NCBI RefSeq assembly: GCF_050389775.1
Contig: NZ_CP177144.1
Location: forward strand, 3,038,001 to 3,102,000
Reading direction: 5' to 3'
DNA length: 64,000 nucleotides
DNA from: Marinibacterium sp050389775
Lineage (GTDB): Bacteria > Pseudomonadota > Alphaproteobacteria > Rhodobacterales > Rhodobacteraceae
Positions 40,939-50,535 of this stretch are shown here, one piece after another. The position numbers and the translations under genes were made by a program. How positions within the stretch are numbered: the stretch's first letter is position 1; each line of letters starts with the position of its first letter. A model generated the notes under the pieces. It made no database searches and was not told the DNA's origin. It was given only the letters and a program-made list of their open reading frames with translations.

Positions 40939-42456
40939 ATGCTGTCGATCTTTGATCAGGGGGCCTTTGCGCCCTGCCCCGCGCCGTTCAACCTGGCGGC
41001 CCATGTGCTGGGGCGGGCGGATGCGCTGGCGGCCAAGACCGCCCTGTCGGTGCTGGGCCCTGATGGCGCGCAGGACTGGACCTATGCCGCGCTGGCTGCC
41101 GCCGTGCGGGGCACCGGCACCGGCCTGGTGCAGGCCGGGCTGAGCCCGGGTGACATCGTCCTGATGCGGCTGGGCAATACCGTCGATTTCCCCGTTGCCT
41201 ATCTCGGAGCGATTGCCGCCGGGATCGTGCCGGTGCCGACCTCGTCGCAGCTGACGGAAGACGAGGTGGCGGTCATGGTGGCCGACCTGGCGCCCGCCGC
41301 CATCCTGCGCGATCCGCTCGTGGCCTCGGCACCCGGCCCGCGCGAGATCGGGCTGGACGGGCTGCGGGCCATGCGCGACCTGCCTCCCTGCGACTGGGCC
41401 ATGGGCGATCCCGACCGGCTGGCCTATGTCATCTATACCTCGGGCACCTCGGGCCGGCCGCGGGCCGTGATGCATGCGCACCGGGCGATCTGGGCCCGCC
41501 AGATGATGATCCGCGGCTGGTACGAGATGACCGAAGACGACCGGCTCCTGCATGCCGGGGCGTTCAACTGGACCTATACGCTGGGCACCGGGCTGATGGA
41601 TCCCTGGACCGCCGGGGCCACCGCGCTGATCCCCGCGCCGGGCACCGACATCGCCGATCTGCCCGAGCGGCTGCGCCACCACAAGGCAACCATCGCCGCC
41701 GCCGCGCCGGGGGTCTATCGGCGCATGCTGGCCGGGCGCGGGCGGCTCGACCTGCCCGACCTGCGCCATGCCCTGTCGGCCGGCGAAAAGCTGTCCGAAC
41801 CGCTGCGCCAGGCCTGGGCCGATGCCACGGGCACCGCGCTCTGCGAGGCCTATGGCATGTCGGAATGTTCGACCTTCATCTCGTCGCGCCCCTCTGTGCC
41901 GGCGCCGTCGGGCGCCCTGGGCCGGCCGCAGAAAGGCCGGCGGATTGCGATCATCGGGCCCGACGGGCCGGTCGAGCTGGGCCAGCCCGGGACCATCGCC
42001 GTACACCGGGCCGATCCGGGGCTGATGCTGGGCTATCACGGCCAGCCGGGCGAGACCGCCGCGCGCTTTGCCGGCGACTGGTTCCTGACCGGCGACCAGG
42101 GCGTGATGGATGACGACGGCCACATCACCTATCTCGGCCGCGACGACGACATGATGAATGCCGGCGGCTACCGCGTGTCCCCGATGGAGGTCGAAGCCGC
42201 GCTGTCCCGGTTTCCCGGGCTGACCCAGGTTGCGGCGACCGAGATCGAGGTCAAGGCCGACACCCGCATCATCGCCGCCTTCTATACCGCGCCGGCCCCC
42301 CTTGACGAAACCGCGCTTCAGGCCTTTGCCGCCGAGCACCTGGCGCGCTACAAGCAACCCCGCGCCTATGTCCACCTGGACGCGCTGCCCACCGGAGCCA
42401 ATGGCAAGGTGCAGCGGCGGGCGCTCAGGCCCCTGTTCCCGCGAAAGACCGCATGA
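40939..42456 (+). CDS. Acyl-CoA synthetase (class I adenylate-forming enzyme)
   Basis: A 505-residue AMP-forming ligase. Motifs in order: YVIYTSGTSGRPRAVMH (P-loop-like A3), SAGEKLSEPLR, YGMSECSTF (A5), GDWFLTGDQG (A7), GRDDDMMNAGGYRVSPMEVE (A8), and the catalytic Lys in GANGKVQRR (A10). The order and length resemble benzoate- or short/medium-chain acyl-CoA ligases; the acid is not predictable from sequence. Its stop overlaps the FrnE-type gene by four bases. The divergent cupin regulator probably controls both. Confidence 0.9.
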   Translation: MLSIFDQGAFAPCPAPFNLAAHVLGRADALAAKTALSVLGPDGAQDWTYAALAAAVRGTGTGLVQAGLSPGDIVLMRLGNTVDFPVAYLGAIAAGIVPVPTSSQLTEDEVAVMVADLAPAAILRDPLVASAPGPREIGLDGLRAMRDLPPCDWAMGDPDRLAYVIYTSGTSGRPRAVMHAHRAIWARQMMIRGWYEMTEDDRLLHAGAFNWTYTLGTGLMDPWTAGATALIPAPGTDIADLPERLRHHKATIAAAAPGVYRRMLAGRGRLDLPDLRHALSAGEKLSEPLRQAWADATGTALCEAYGMSECSTFISSRPSVPAPSGALGRPQKGRRIAIIGPDGPVELGQPGTIAVHRADPGLMLGYHGQPGETAARFAGDWFLTGDQGVMDDDGHITYLGRDDDMMNAGGYRVSPMEVEAALSRFPGLTQVAATEIEVKADTRIIAAFYTAPAPLDETALQAFAAEHLARYKQPRAYVHLDALPTGANGKVQRRALRPLFPRKTA

Positions 42457-43187
42457 CCGATACCGACACCACCGACCAGACCCACTCCCAGGCAGGCACC
42501 GCCTCCGCCGGCCAGTCCGTCAAGCTGGACATCCTGTCCGATCCGATCTGCCCCTGGTGCTACATCGGCAAGACCCGCCTGGACGAGGCCCTGGCCCAGG
42601 TGCCCGATCATCCCTTCGTGATCGAATGGCACCCGTTCCAGCTCAACCCCGACATGCCCGCCAGTGGCATGGACCGGCGCACCTACCTGGAAACCAAGTT
42701 CGGCGGCAAGGACGGCGCCGTGCGGGCCTATGCGCCGATCGTCGAACATGCGGCCGAGGCCGGGCTGCAGATCAATTTCGAAGCCATGGAGCGCACGCCC
42801 AACACGCTGGATGCCCATCGGCTGATCCACTGGGCCGGGATCGAAGGCCGCCAGACCGCCATGGTCGACGCGCTGTTCCGGGCCTATTTCGTCGATGGCC
42901 GCGACATCGGTGACCACGACGTGCTGGCCGATATCGCCGACAGCTGCGACATGGATGCCTCGGTCGTGCGCCGGCTGCTGGGCTCGGATGCCGATGTCCA
43001 GGCGATCCGCGACCGTGACGCCCATTCCCGCGAGATGGGCATCAGCTCGGTGCCGACCTTCATCGTGGCCAATGCCCATGCCGTGCCCGGCGCCCAGCCG
43101 GCCGACCTGTGGGTCAAGGTCATCCACGAGATCATGGGCCAGATGGCCGCCCCCGAGGACAGCCCGGCCGACCCGCCGGCGCGGTGA
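42453..43187 (+). CDS. FrnE-like DsbA-family oxidoreductase
   Basis: A 244-residue thioredoxin-fold protein of the DsbA/FrnE subfamily. The CPWC redox pair sits in LDILSDPICPWCYIGKTRL, and the cis-Pro loop is SSVPTFIV. No signal peptide is seen, so it is cytoplasmic, like 2-hydroxychromene isomerase and FrnE proteins involved in polyketide or stress-linked thiol chemistry. The start overlaps the acyl-CoA synthetase stop (ATGA), implying joint expression. The first 20 residues are a Thr/Gln/Ala-rich tail. Confidence 0.92.
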   Translation: MTDTDTTDQTHSQAGTASAGQSVKLDILSDPICPWCYIGKTRLDEALAQVPDHPFVIEWHPFQLNPDMPASGMDRRTYLETKFGGKDGAVRAYAPIVEHAAEAGLQINFEAMERTPNTLDAHRLIHWAGIEGRQTAMVDALFRAYFVDGRDIGDHDVLADIADSCDMDASVVRRLLGSDADVQAIRDRDAHSREMGISSVPTFIVANAHAVPGAQPADLWVKVIHEIMGQMAAPEDSPADPPAR

Positions 43188-43197
43188 GGCCGGGGGC

Positions 43198-43896
43198 GTG
43201 AAGCACATCAGCCTGCTCACCCTGGCCCTGCGCCTGGTGGCCGTCATCTTCGTCGGCACGATCTTCTTCCGCACGGTCGAAGGCTGGAGCTGGGTCGATG
43301 CCTATTTCTTCACGGTGGTCACGATTTCGACGGTGGGCTACGGCGATCCGACGCCGGTCACCGACCTGGGCAAGATCGGCTCGACCATCCTGATCTTCGT
43401 CGGGCTCGGGGTCTTTGCCCTGGCCATCCAGCAGATCGCGGCCGAACAGCTGGCCCAGAGCGACGAACATCCCGGGCGGTTGCACCGGGCCCTGCAACGC
43501 TGGAACCGGGCCCGGCGCGATCGCCAGGACCCGGGCCATGATCACGCCCGGGCCGATCACCTGCACCACGACGCCCACCACCACGCGCCGGGTGCCCATG
43601 ACCCCGCCCATCACGGCCCGGCGGCCCATGGTGGTCATGGGCCCGCGCCCGATCCTGCTCAGGGCGGCCGACGTGCCACCGCCCGGCCTGTCCATGACGG
43701 CCATCCCGGCGCCACAGCCCAGCCCCAAGCCTCTGCCGCGTCCCCGCCTGGCCACGGCGGCCAAACCGCAGCCGAACCCGCCCATGACAGCCGCGACCCC
43801 GCCGCACCCGGGCCGGACCCGGCCGCCCCCCGCAGCCGGTCCCAGGTGGGCGACCACGATGTGAACACCGCTCGCCGCGACCCGGACAAGGATTGA
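43198..43896 (+). CDS. Two-helix potassium channel protein with His-rich C-terminus
   Basis: A 232-residue protein, starting at GTG ten bases after the FrnE-type stop. Residues 6–25 and 57–80 are membrane helices; between them the pore segment carries the K+ filter TVGYGD (residues 45–50). The C-terminal 145 residues are soluble and low-complexity. Residues 114–147 contain 13 histidines (for example HLHHDAHHH), then a Pro/Ala/Gln-rich tail. No RCK domain is present. The His-rich region could bind divalent metal or sense pH; that is inference. The GTG start is the most upstream one that avoids overlapping the previous gene. Confidence 0.82.
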   Translation: MKHISLLTLALRLVAVIFVGTIFFRTVEGWSWVDAYFFTVVTISTVGYGDPTPVTDLGKIGSTILIFVGLGVFALAIQQIAAEQLAQSDEHPGRLHRALQRWNRARRDRQDPGHDHARADHLHHDAHHHAPGAHDPAHHGPAAHGGHGPAPDPAQGGRRATARPVHDGHPGATAQPQASAASPPGHGGQTAAEPAHDSRDPAAPGPDPAAPRSRSQVGDHDVNTARRDPDKD

Positions 43897-44000
43897 GCGC
43901 CCCGGCGGACGGCCTGACCGCATGGCGGAAAAGCGCATCGCGCCACTGGCCCACCGGCCCCGGCTCTGCTAGCGCAGGGACAGACCGCCCCGGAGCCCCC

Positions 44001-45209
44001 ATGTCCCTTCCCATATCCCGAACCGAACTGATCGCCCTGGTGGCGGCCATGTTCGCCTGTGTCGCCTTTTCCATCGATTCCATGCTGCCCGCCCTGCCCG
44101 AGATGGCGGCCGAGCTCAGCCCCGACGATGCCAATGCCGTGGGCATGGTGCTGACGATCTTCGTGCTGGGCCTGGGCACCGGCACCTTTGTCACCGGCCC
44201 GCTGTCGGATGCCTTTGGGCGCAAGCCGGTCATCATCATCGGCGCGCTGCTCTTCATCGGGGCTTCGGCCCTGGCCTGGCGCGCGCCGTCGCTCGAACTG
44301 GTCCTGCTGGCCCGCTTCCTGCAGGGCCTGGCCGCCGCCGCTCCGCGCATCGTCGCCCTGGCCGTGCTGCGCGATGTCTTTGCCGGGCGGGCCATGGCCC
44401 AGGTCATGTCCTTTGTCATGATGGTCTTCATGATCGTGCCGGCCCTGGCCCCGCTGCTGGGCAGCTTCATCATCAACGCCCTGGGCTGGCATGGCATCTT
44501 CCTGGCCTTCATGATCTTCATGGGCCTCATCGCCATCTGGGTGTCGATCCGCCTGCCCGAAACCCTGCCCGTCGAGAACCGCCGCCCCGTCCGCCTGCCC
44601 GTCCTGTGGTCGGCCATGCGCGAGATGCTGGCCCATCCCACCGTCCGCCTGTCGATCCTCGTCCAGGCCCTGTCGATGGGCATCCTGTTCTCGATGATCA
44701 CCCTGATCCAGCCGATCTATGACCAGGTCTTCGACCGGGCGGACAGCTTTCCCTACTGGTTCGGTGGCGTGGCCGTGGTGTCGGGCTCGGCCAGCCTGGT
44801 CAATGCCGCGCTGGTCGTGCGGCTGGGCATGCGCCGCATGGTCACCTGGACCTATCTCGGCCAGATGATCGTGTCGGCCACCGTGCTGGTGCTGTTCCAT
44901 CTCGACCTGGCCGCCGGGCCGACCTTTGCCGTCTTTGTCGCCTGGCAGGTCACCGTGTTCTTCATGGCCGGGCTGACCATGGGCAATCTCAACGCCATCG
45001 CCATGGAGCCGATGGGCCATATCGCCGGGCTGGCCGCGTCGATCATCGGCGGCATTGCCACCGTGTTGGCCGCGCCCATTGCCACGGCCGTCGGCCTGGC
45101 CTTCGATGGCACCGCCCGGCCGCTGGCCCTGGGCATCCTGGTTCTTTCGATCGGCGGCTTTGTCCTGATGCGCGCCATGGCCCGGACGGAAACCCGCCAG
45201 CCGGCCTGA
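44001..45209 (+). CDS. Bcr/CflA-type MFS efflux transporter
   Basis: A 402-residue twelve-helix major facilitator. The Bcr/CflA drug-efflux hallmarks are visible: DSMLPALPEMAAELSPDDAN after helix 1, the motif A loop GPLSDAFGRKPVIIIGA, and ARFLQGLAAAAPRIVALAVL in helix 4. It probably exports small molecules by proton antiport; the substrate is unknown. GGAG precedes the ATG; the in-frame extension upstream overlaps the channel gene end and looks non-coding. It follows the channel gene by 104 bases. Confidence 0.92.
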   Translation: MSLPISRTELIALVAAMFACVAFSIDSMLPALPEMAAELSPDDANAVGMVLTIFVLGLGTGTFVTGPLSDAFGRKPVIIIGALLFIGASALAWRAPSLELVLLARFLQGLAAAAPRIVALAVLRDVFAGRAMAQVMSFVMMVFMIVPALAPLLGSFIINALGWHGIFLAFMIFMGLIAIWVSIRLPETLPVENRRPVRLPVLWSAMREMLAHPTVRLSILVQALSMGILFSMITLIQPIYDQVFDRADSFPYWFGGVAVVSGSASLVNAALVVRLGMRRMVTWTYLGQMIVSATVLVLFHLDLAAGPTFAVFVAWQVTVFFMAGLTMGNLNAIAMEPMGHIAGLAASIIGGIATVLAAPIATAVGLAFDGTARPLALGILVLSIGGFVLMRAMARTETRQPA

Positions 45210-45294
45210 GACCACGCCGCCCCGTGCCGCCGCCCGCTTGCCGCGCCACTGCCGCCCGGTCTAGGCTGGCCGGGCACGGCAAACAGGGGGTGCA

Positions 45295-46956
45295 ATGGAG
45301 TATTACGATCTGGGCCACCATTCCTGGCCCATCACCTGCGATGTGCCCGAGGCCCAGACCTGGTTCGACCGGGGTCTGAACTGGACCTACGGGTTCAACC
45401 ACCGCGAGGCCGTGGCCTGTTTCCGCCGCGCCGCCCAGCTGGACCCCGCCGCGCCGATGCCCTGGTGGGGCGTGGCCTATGCCGCCGGCCCGAACTACAA
45501 CCTGCCGTGGGACCGCCAGGACGACCGGGGCCGCGCCAAGTCGCTGGCCGAAGCCCATGGCGCCACCCAGGAAGCCCTCGCCCGGCTCGACCGCGCCAGC
45601 CCGATCGAACGGGCGATGATCGAAGCCCTCACCGCGCGCTATCCCCAGGCCCAGCCCGTCGACGATCTGGCCGCCTGGGACCATGCCTTTGCCGATGCCA
45701 TGCGCGCCGCCCTCGTGGCCTTTCCCGACAGTCTCGACCTGCGCGCGATCTGCGCGGAATCGCTGCTGACCCTGACGCCCTGGCAGATGTGGGACCTGGC
45801 CACCGGCGCCCCGGCCCCCGGCGCGGCCACGCTGGAAGCCCGCGAGATGCTTGAACAGGCGCTCGACACCCGGCCCGGGGCCATGGCCCATCCCGGGCTG
45901 CTGCATCTCTATGTCCACCTGATGGAAATGTCGCCCTGGCCGGAAAAGGCGCTCAAGGCCGCGGACGTACTGCGCACGTTGGTGCCCGATGCCGGCCACC
46001 TGGTGCATATGCCCACCCATATCGACATCCTCTGCGGCCAGTACCAGAACGTCGTGCTGTGGAACCGCAAGGCCGTCGAGGCCGATCTGAAATATTACCG
46101 CACCGAAGGGGCGTTCAACATCTACACCGGCTATCGCCAGCACGATTACCATTTTGTCATCTACGGCGCGATGTTCCTGGGCCAGCTGGCCCCGGCGCTG
46201 GAGGCCCTGAAAGGCCTGGAAGAGACCACGCCCGAGGCCATGCTGCGCATTCCTTCGCCGCCGATGGCCGATTTCTTCGAAAGCTACCTGGCGCTTGAGC
46301 CGCATGTGCTGGTGCGGTTCGGCCGCTGGGCCGAGGCCATTGCCCTGCAGCCCCCGGCCGATCCCGAGCTCTATTGCACGCGCACGGCCTTTGTTCACTA
46401 TGCCCGGACCATCGCCTTTGCCGCCACCGGCCGCGTGGCCGAGGCCCAGGCCGAGGAACAGGTGTTCCTGGCCGCCTGCGACCGGGTGCCGGACACCCGG
46501 TTGATGCACAACAATCGCATCGTCGATCTGCTTGAAATCGCCAAGGAAATGGTGCGCGGCGAGATCGAGTACCGGCGCGGCGAATATGACACCGCCTTTG
46601 CCCATCTGCGCCGGTCGGTCGCCCTGGAAGACGGGCTGCCCTATGACGAGCCCTGGGGCTGGATGCAGCCCGCCCGCCATGCCCTGGGCGCGTTGCTCTT
46701 CGAACAGGGCCATGTCGCGGCGGCCGAGACGGTCTATCGCGAGGATCTGGGCCTGGGCGGCACGCTGGCCCGGGCCAGCATCCACCCGGACAATGTCTGG
46801 TCGCTCAAGGGGTTGCACGATTGCCTGAAGGCCCGGGGGGATACCGTCGAGATCGCGCAGATCCGCCAGCGGCTCGACCTGGCGCTGGCCCGGGCCGACC
46901 GGGCGGTGGGCGCGTCCTGCTTCTGCGCCCAGGCCGCGATGAAAGCCGCGCGCTGA
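45295..46956 (+). CDS. Tetratricopeptide-repeat protein of unknown function
   Basis: A 553-residue protein, cytosolic, built of helical TPR-like repeats: WFDRGLNWTYGFNHREAVAC and PMPWWGVAYAAGPNYNLPW near the start, then GHLVHMPTHIDILCGQY in the middle. The conserved His-x-Pro-x-His segment and several Trp-rich stretches mark a family seen in many bacteria, but no enzymatic role is known to me. CAGGGGGTG lies just upstream of the ATG. It is convergent with mfd, separated by a palindromic hairpin. Confidence 0.82.
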   Translation: MEYYDLGHHSWPITCDVPEAQTWFDRGLNWTYGFNHREAVACFRRAAQLDPAAPMPWWGVAYAAGPNYNLPWDRQDDRGRAKSLAEAHGATQEALARLDRASPIERAMIEALTARYPQAQPVDDLAAWDHAFADAMRAALVAFPDSLDLRAICAESLLTLTPWQMWDLATGAPAPGAATLEAREMLEQALDTRPGAMAHPGLLHLYVHLMEMSPWPEKALKAADVLRTLVPDAGHLVHMPTHIDILCGQYQNVVLWNRKAVEADLKYYRTEGAFNIYTGYRQHDYHFVIYGAMFLGQLAPALEALKGLEETTPEAMLRIPSPPMADFFESYLALEPHVLVRFGRWAEAIALQPPADPELYCTRTAFVHYARTIAFAATGRVAEAQAEEQVFLAACDRVPDTRLMHNNRIVDLLEIAKEMVRGEIEYRRGEYDTAFAHLRRSVALEDGLPYDEPWGWMQPARHALGALLFEQGHVAAAETVYREDLGLGGTLARASIHPDNVWSLKGLHDCLKARGDTVEIAQIRQRLDLALARADRAVGASCFCAQAAMKAAR

Positions 46957-46969
46957 GCTCTCCGCGCGC

Positions 46970-46992
46970 GATTTTCTGAGCCTCAGAAAATC
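46970..46992. terminator. Palindromic hairpin between converging TPR and mfd genes
   Basis: GATTTTCTGAG and CTCAGAAAATC form an 11-bp perfect inverted repeat around one base (in practice 9 bp with a 5-base loop). It is symmetrical, so it could serve both strands, though there is no T run outside the stem. Confidence 0.5.
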
Positions 46993-47039
46993 GGCCCCGG
47001 CACGGCCCGCGCGCCAAGGTGTCCAGTATTTCCAGCGGC

Positions 47040-50000
47040 TTATCCGGCTTTCTTCTTGCGGAACGTCCCGGCCTTCTCGGCCAGGTCGCGGGCAATGGCA
47101 AAGGCGCCCTTGATCTTGTCGGCCTCGGTCGACCAATCCCGCCGCACGACGATCTTGTTGTCCTTGACCTTGGCCTTGCCCTTCTGGTCCTGGATGAATT
47201 CGACCAGCCCCTGGGGATGGGCGAACTTGTCGTTGTGGAACTGGATCGTCGCGCCCTTGGGCCCGCCGTCCAGCTTGGCAATCCCGGCCTTCTTGCACAT
47301 GGCCTTGATCCGCACGACCAGCAACAAGGTATTGACCTCTTTGGGCAATTTCCCGAACCGGTCGATCAGCTCGGCGGCGAAACCCTCCAGCTCGACCTTG
47401 GTCGTCAGCCCCGACAGCCGCCGATAGAGCCCCAGCCGCACATCCAGGTCGGGCACGTAATCCTCGGGGATCAGAACCGACACACCAAGGTTGATGTTGG
47501 GCGCCCATTGGTCGTCATCCTCGGTCAGCCCTTCCATCTCGCCCGACCGGATCTTGGCAATCGCTTCCTCCAGCATCGACTGGTACAGCTCATACCCCAC
47601 GTCGCGCATCTGGCCCGATTGTTCCTCGCCCAGCAGGTTGCCGGCGCCCCGGATATCAAGGTCCTGGCTGGCCAGGGTGAACCCCGCGCCCAGCGTATCC
47701 AGCGAGCCCAGCACCCTGAGCCGTTTCTCGGCCGTGGCCGTCAGTTTCACCCGGGGTTTCGTCGTCAGGTAGGCATAGGCCCGCGTCTTGGACCGGCCCA
47801 CGCGTCCCCGGATCTGGTAGAGCTGCGCCAGCCCGAACATGTCGGCCCGGTGGATGACCATCGTGTTGGCCGTGGGAATATCCAGCCCGGATTCCACGAT
47901 CGTCGTGGCCAGCAGCACGTCGTACTTGCCGTCGTAAAACGCGTTCATCCGGTCATCCAGCTCGCCGGCCGCCATCTGGCCATGGGCCGTCACCACCGTC
48001 ACCTCGGGCACCTGGTCGCGCAGGAACGCCTCGATCTCCGGCAGGTCGGATATGCGCGGCACCACGAAGAAGCTCTGCCCGCCCCGGTAATGTTCGCGCA
48101 AGAGCGCCTCGCGGATCGTCACGCTGTCGAACTCGCTGACATAGGTGCGGATCGCCAGCCGGTCGACGGGCGGCGTGCCGATGATCGACAGGTCGCGTAC
48201 GCCCGACAGCGACAGCTGCAGCGTGCGCGGGATCGGCGTGGCCGTCAGGGTCAGCACGTGGATGTCGGACCGCAGCTGTTTCAGGCGTTCCTTGTGGGTC
48301 ACCCCGAAATGCTGTTCCTCGTCGATGATCAGCAGCCCGAGGTTCTGGAACCTGATCCCCTTGGCCAGCAGCGCATGGGTGCCCACGACGATGTCGACGG
48401 TGCCATCGGCCATGCCCTTGCGGGTCTCGGCCGCTTCCTTGGCCGTGACAAAGCGCGACAACTGCCTGACCTGCAACGGGAACCCCCGGAAGCGTTCCTT
48501 GAATCCGGCCGCGTGCTGGCGCGCCAGCAGGGTCGTCGGCGCGATCACCGCCACCTGCACGCCCGTCATCGCCGCCACGAAGGCCGCGCGCATGGCCACC
48601 TCGGTCTTGCCGAACCCCACGTCGCCACAGACCAGCCGGTCCATCGGCTGGCCGCTGGTCATGTCGCTGACCACGTCCTCGATGGCCCTGAGCTGGTCGT
48701 CGGTCTCCTGGTAGGGGAAGCGCGCGCAGAATTCCTCCCAGGCATGCGGCGGCGGATCGAGGATCGGCGCCTTGCGCAGGGCGCGTTCGGCGGCCACCCG
48801 GATCAGCCGGTCGGCCATCTCGCGGATGCGTTCCTTCAGCTTGGCCTTCTTGGCCTGCCACGCGCCGCCGCCCAGCTTGTCCAGCAGGCCTTCCTCGTGG
48901 CCATAGCGCGACAGCAGCTCGATATTCTCGACCGGCAGGTACAGCCGTGCGCCTTCGGCATATTCCAGCAAGAGGCATTCATGCTGCGCGCCAAGCGCCT
49001 CGACCACCTCAAGCCCCTGGTAGCGCCCGATCCCGTGATCGACATGCACCACCAGGTCGCCCGGGCTCAGCGATTGTGCCTCGGTCAAGAAATTTTCGGC
49101 CCGGCGGCGTTTCTTGGGCGCCCGGATCAGCCGGTCGCCCAGCACGTCCTGTTCCGAGATCACCGTCATCTGCGGTGTCTCGAACCCGTGTTCCAGCGCC
49201 CAGACCGCCAGGTGCAGCCCGCGCTTGCCGATCCGCGTACCGTTGGGAACCGGGATCGCCTCGGCCAGGCCCTCGTCCTCGATCAGCCCGGTCAGCCGCT
49301 CGCGCGCGCCCTCGGAATACGAGGCAATGACCACCGGCCCCTTGTCCAGCCGGTCCTTCACATGGGCCGCAAGCGCCCCGAACAGGCTGATGTTCTCCTG
49401 CTGGCGTTCGGGCGAGAAATTGCGCCCGATCCGCCCGCCCGCGTCGATCACCCCGGGGCCCGATGCCTGGGCCAGCGGGTGGAAATGCAGCACCCGGCGC
49501 CCGCCCACGGCCGCGTCCCAGGCGGCATCGTCGAGGTACAGCATCTCGGGCGGCGCGGGTTTATAGACGGAATCCCGGTGCGAGCGGTCCTGCAGGGCCA
49601 GCCGCCGGGTTTCGTATTGGTCGGCGATCGTGTCCCAGCGCGACAGCCGCGCCGCATCGCTCTGGTCGTCCAGCGTGACCGACGCCCCGGGCAGGTAATC
49701 GAACAGCGTTTCCAGCTTTTCGTGGAAGAAGCCCAGCCAATGTTCGACGCCTGCATGCTTGCGCCCGGCGCTGACGGCTTCGTAAAGCGGATCATCCGTG
49801 CCCGCCGCACCAAAGGTCAGCCGGTAATTCTGGCGAAACCGCGTGATCGCGGCCTCGTCGAGGATGATCTCTGACACCGGGGCCAGTTCGACCACGTCGA
49901 GCGCCTCGGTCGTGCGCTGGGTCGCCGGATCGAACCGCCGCGCGCCGTCCAGCACGTCACCGAACAGGTCCAGCCGCACCGGCCCGGCATCGCCCGGCGG

Positions 50001-50495
50001 AAAGATGTCGATGATCCCGCCGCGGATCGCGTAATCGCCCGGCTCCATGACCGTCGGGCTCTGGGTAAAGCCCATGCGCACCAGGAAGTGCCGCAGACCT
50101 TCCTCGTTGACCCGCCCGCCGACCACGGCCTTGAACGCCGCCTCGCGCAGCAATTCCCTTGCGGGCACCCGCTGGGTCGCGGCGTTCAGCGTGGTCAGCA
50201 GCACGAAACGGTCGGGCATCTGGTGGACCAGCGCCGCCAGCGTGGCCATCCGCGCAGCCGAGATATCGGGATTGGGCGACACCCGGTCATAGGGCAGGCA
50301 ATCCCAGCCGGGAAAGACAAAGACCGGCATGTCGGGCGCAAAGAAGGCCAGCGCCGCGCGCATCGCGGCCAGCCGCTTGTCGTCGCGGGCCACGTGGATC
50401 ACCGGCCCGTCCCGGCGCGACAGCTCGTCAAGGATCAGCCGCGCGTCGAAACCCTCGGGCGCGCCGCCCACCGAAATGTGGTCAGAGGAGTTCAT
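47040..50495 (-). CDS. mfd: Transcription-repair coupling factor Mfd
   Basis: A 1151-residue ATP-dependent translocase that removes RNA polymerase stalled at lesions and recruits UvrA. The UvrB-like N-terminus shows FPGWDCLPYDRVSP and IRGGIIDIFPPG. The RNA-polymerase-interacting domain begins at LSPGDLVVHVDHGIGRYQGL. Helicase motifs are VCGDVGFGKTEVAMRAAF (Walker A), DEEQHFGV and TATPIPRTLQLSL, then QIRGRVGRSK; the C-terminal domain follows. Length is standard. An AGGA lies about 12 bases before the ATG. It follows a small membrane-protein gene by 40 bases on the same strand. Confidence 0.96.
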   Translation of the reverse strand: MNSSDHISVGGAPEGFDARLILDELSRRDGPVIHVARDDKRLAAMRAALAFFAPDMPVFVFPGWDCLPYDRVSPNPDISAARMATLAALVHQMPDRFVLLTTLNAATQRVPARELLREAAFKAVVGGRVNEEGLRHFLVRMGFTQSPTVMEPGDYAIRGGIIDIFPPGDAGPVRLDLFGDVLDGARRFDPATQRTTEALDVVELAPVSEIILDEAAITRFRQNYRLTFGAAGTDDPLYEAVSAGRKHAGVEHWLGFFHEKLETLFDYLPGASVTLDDQSDAARLSRWDTIADQYETRRLALQDRSHRDSVYKPAPPEMLYLDDAAWDAAVGGRRVLHFHPLAQASGPGVIDAGGRIGRNFSPERQQENISLFGALAAHVKDRLDKGPVVIASYSEGARERLTGLIEDEGLAEAIPVPNGTRIGKRGLHLAVWALEHGFETPQMTVISEQDVLGDRLIRAPKKRRRAENFLTEAQSLSPGDLVVHVDHGIGRYQGLEVVEALGAQHECLLLEYAEGARLYLPVENIELLSRYGHEEGLLDKLGGGAWQAKKAKLKERIREMADRLIRVAAERALRKAPILDPPPHAWEEFCARFPYQETDDQLRAIEDVVSDMTSGQPMDRLVCGDVGFGKTEVAMRAAFVAAMTGVQVAVIAPTTLLARQHAAGFKERFRGFPLQVRQLSRFVTAKEAAETRKGMADGTVDIVVGTHALLAKGIRFQNLGLLIIDEEQHFGVTHKERLKQLRSDIHVLTLTATPIPRTLQLSLSGVRDLSIIGTPPVDRLAIRTYVSEFDSVTIREALLREHYRGGQSFFVVPRISDLPEIEAFLRDQVPEVTVVTAHGQMAAGELDDRMNAFYDGKYDVLLATTIVESGLDIPTANTMVIHRADMFGLAQLYQIRGRVGRSKTRAYAYLTTKPRVKLTATAEKRLRVLGSLDTLGAGFTLASQDLDIRGAGNLLGEEQSGQMRDVGYELYQSMLEEAIAKIRSGEMEGLTEDDDQWAPNINLGVSVLIPEDYVPDLDVRLGLYRRLSGLTTKVELEGFAAELIDRFGKLPKEVNTLLLVVRIKAMCKKAGIAKLDGGPKGATIQFHNDKFAHPQGLVEFIQDQKGKAKVKDNKIVVRRDWSTEADKIKGAFAIARDLAEKAGTFRKKKAG

Positions 50496-50535
50496 CGCTT
50501 TGCTTTCCTGCCGGTCGTGGCGCGGCCGGGGCCTG

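Noticed and set aside
47019..49874. A 951-codon plus-strand frame opposite mfd
   Set aside because: Shadow of mfd; no ribosome-binding site or domain signal.
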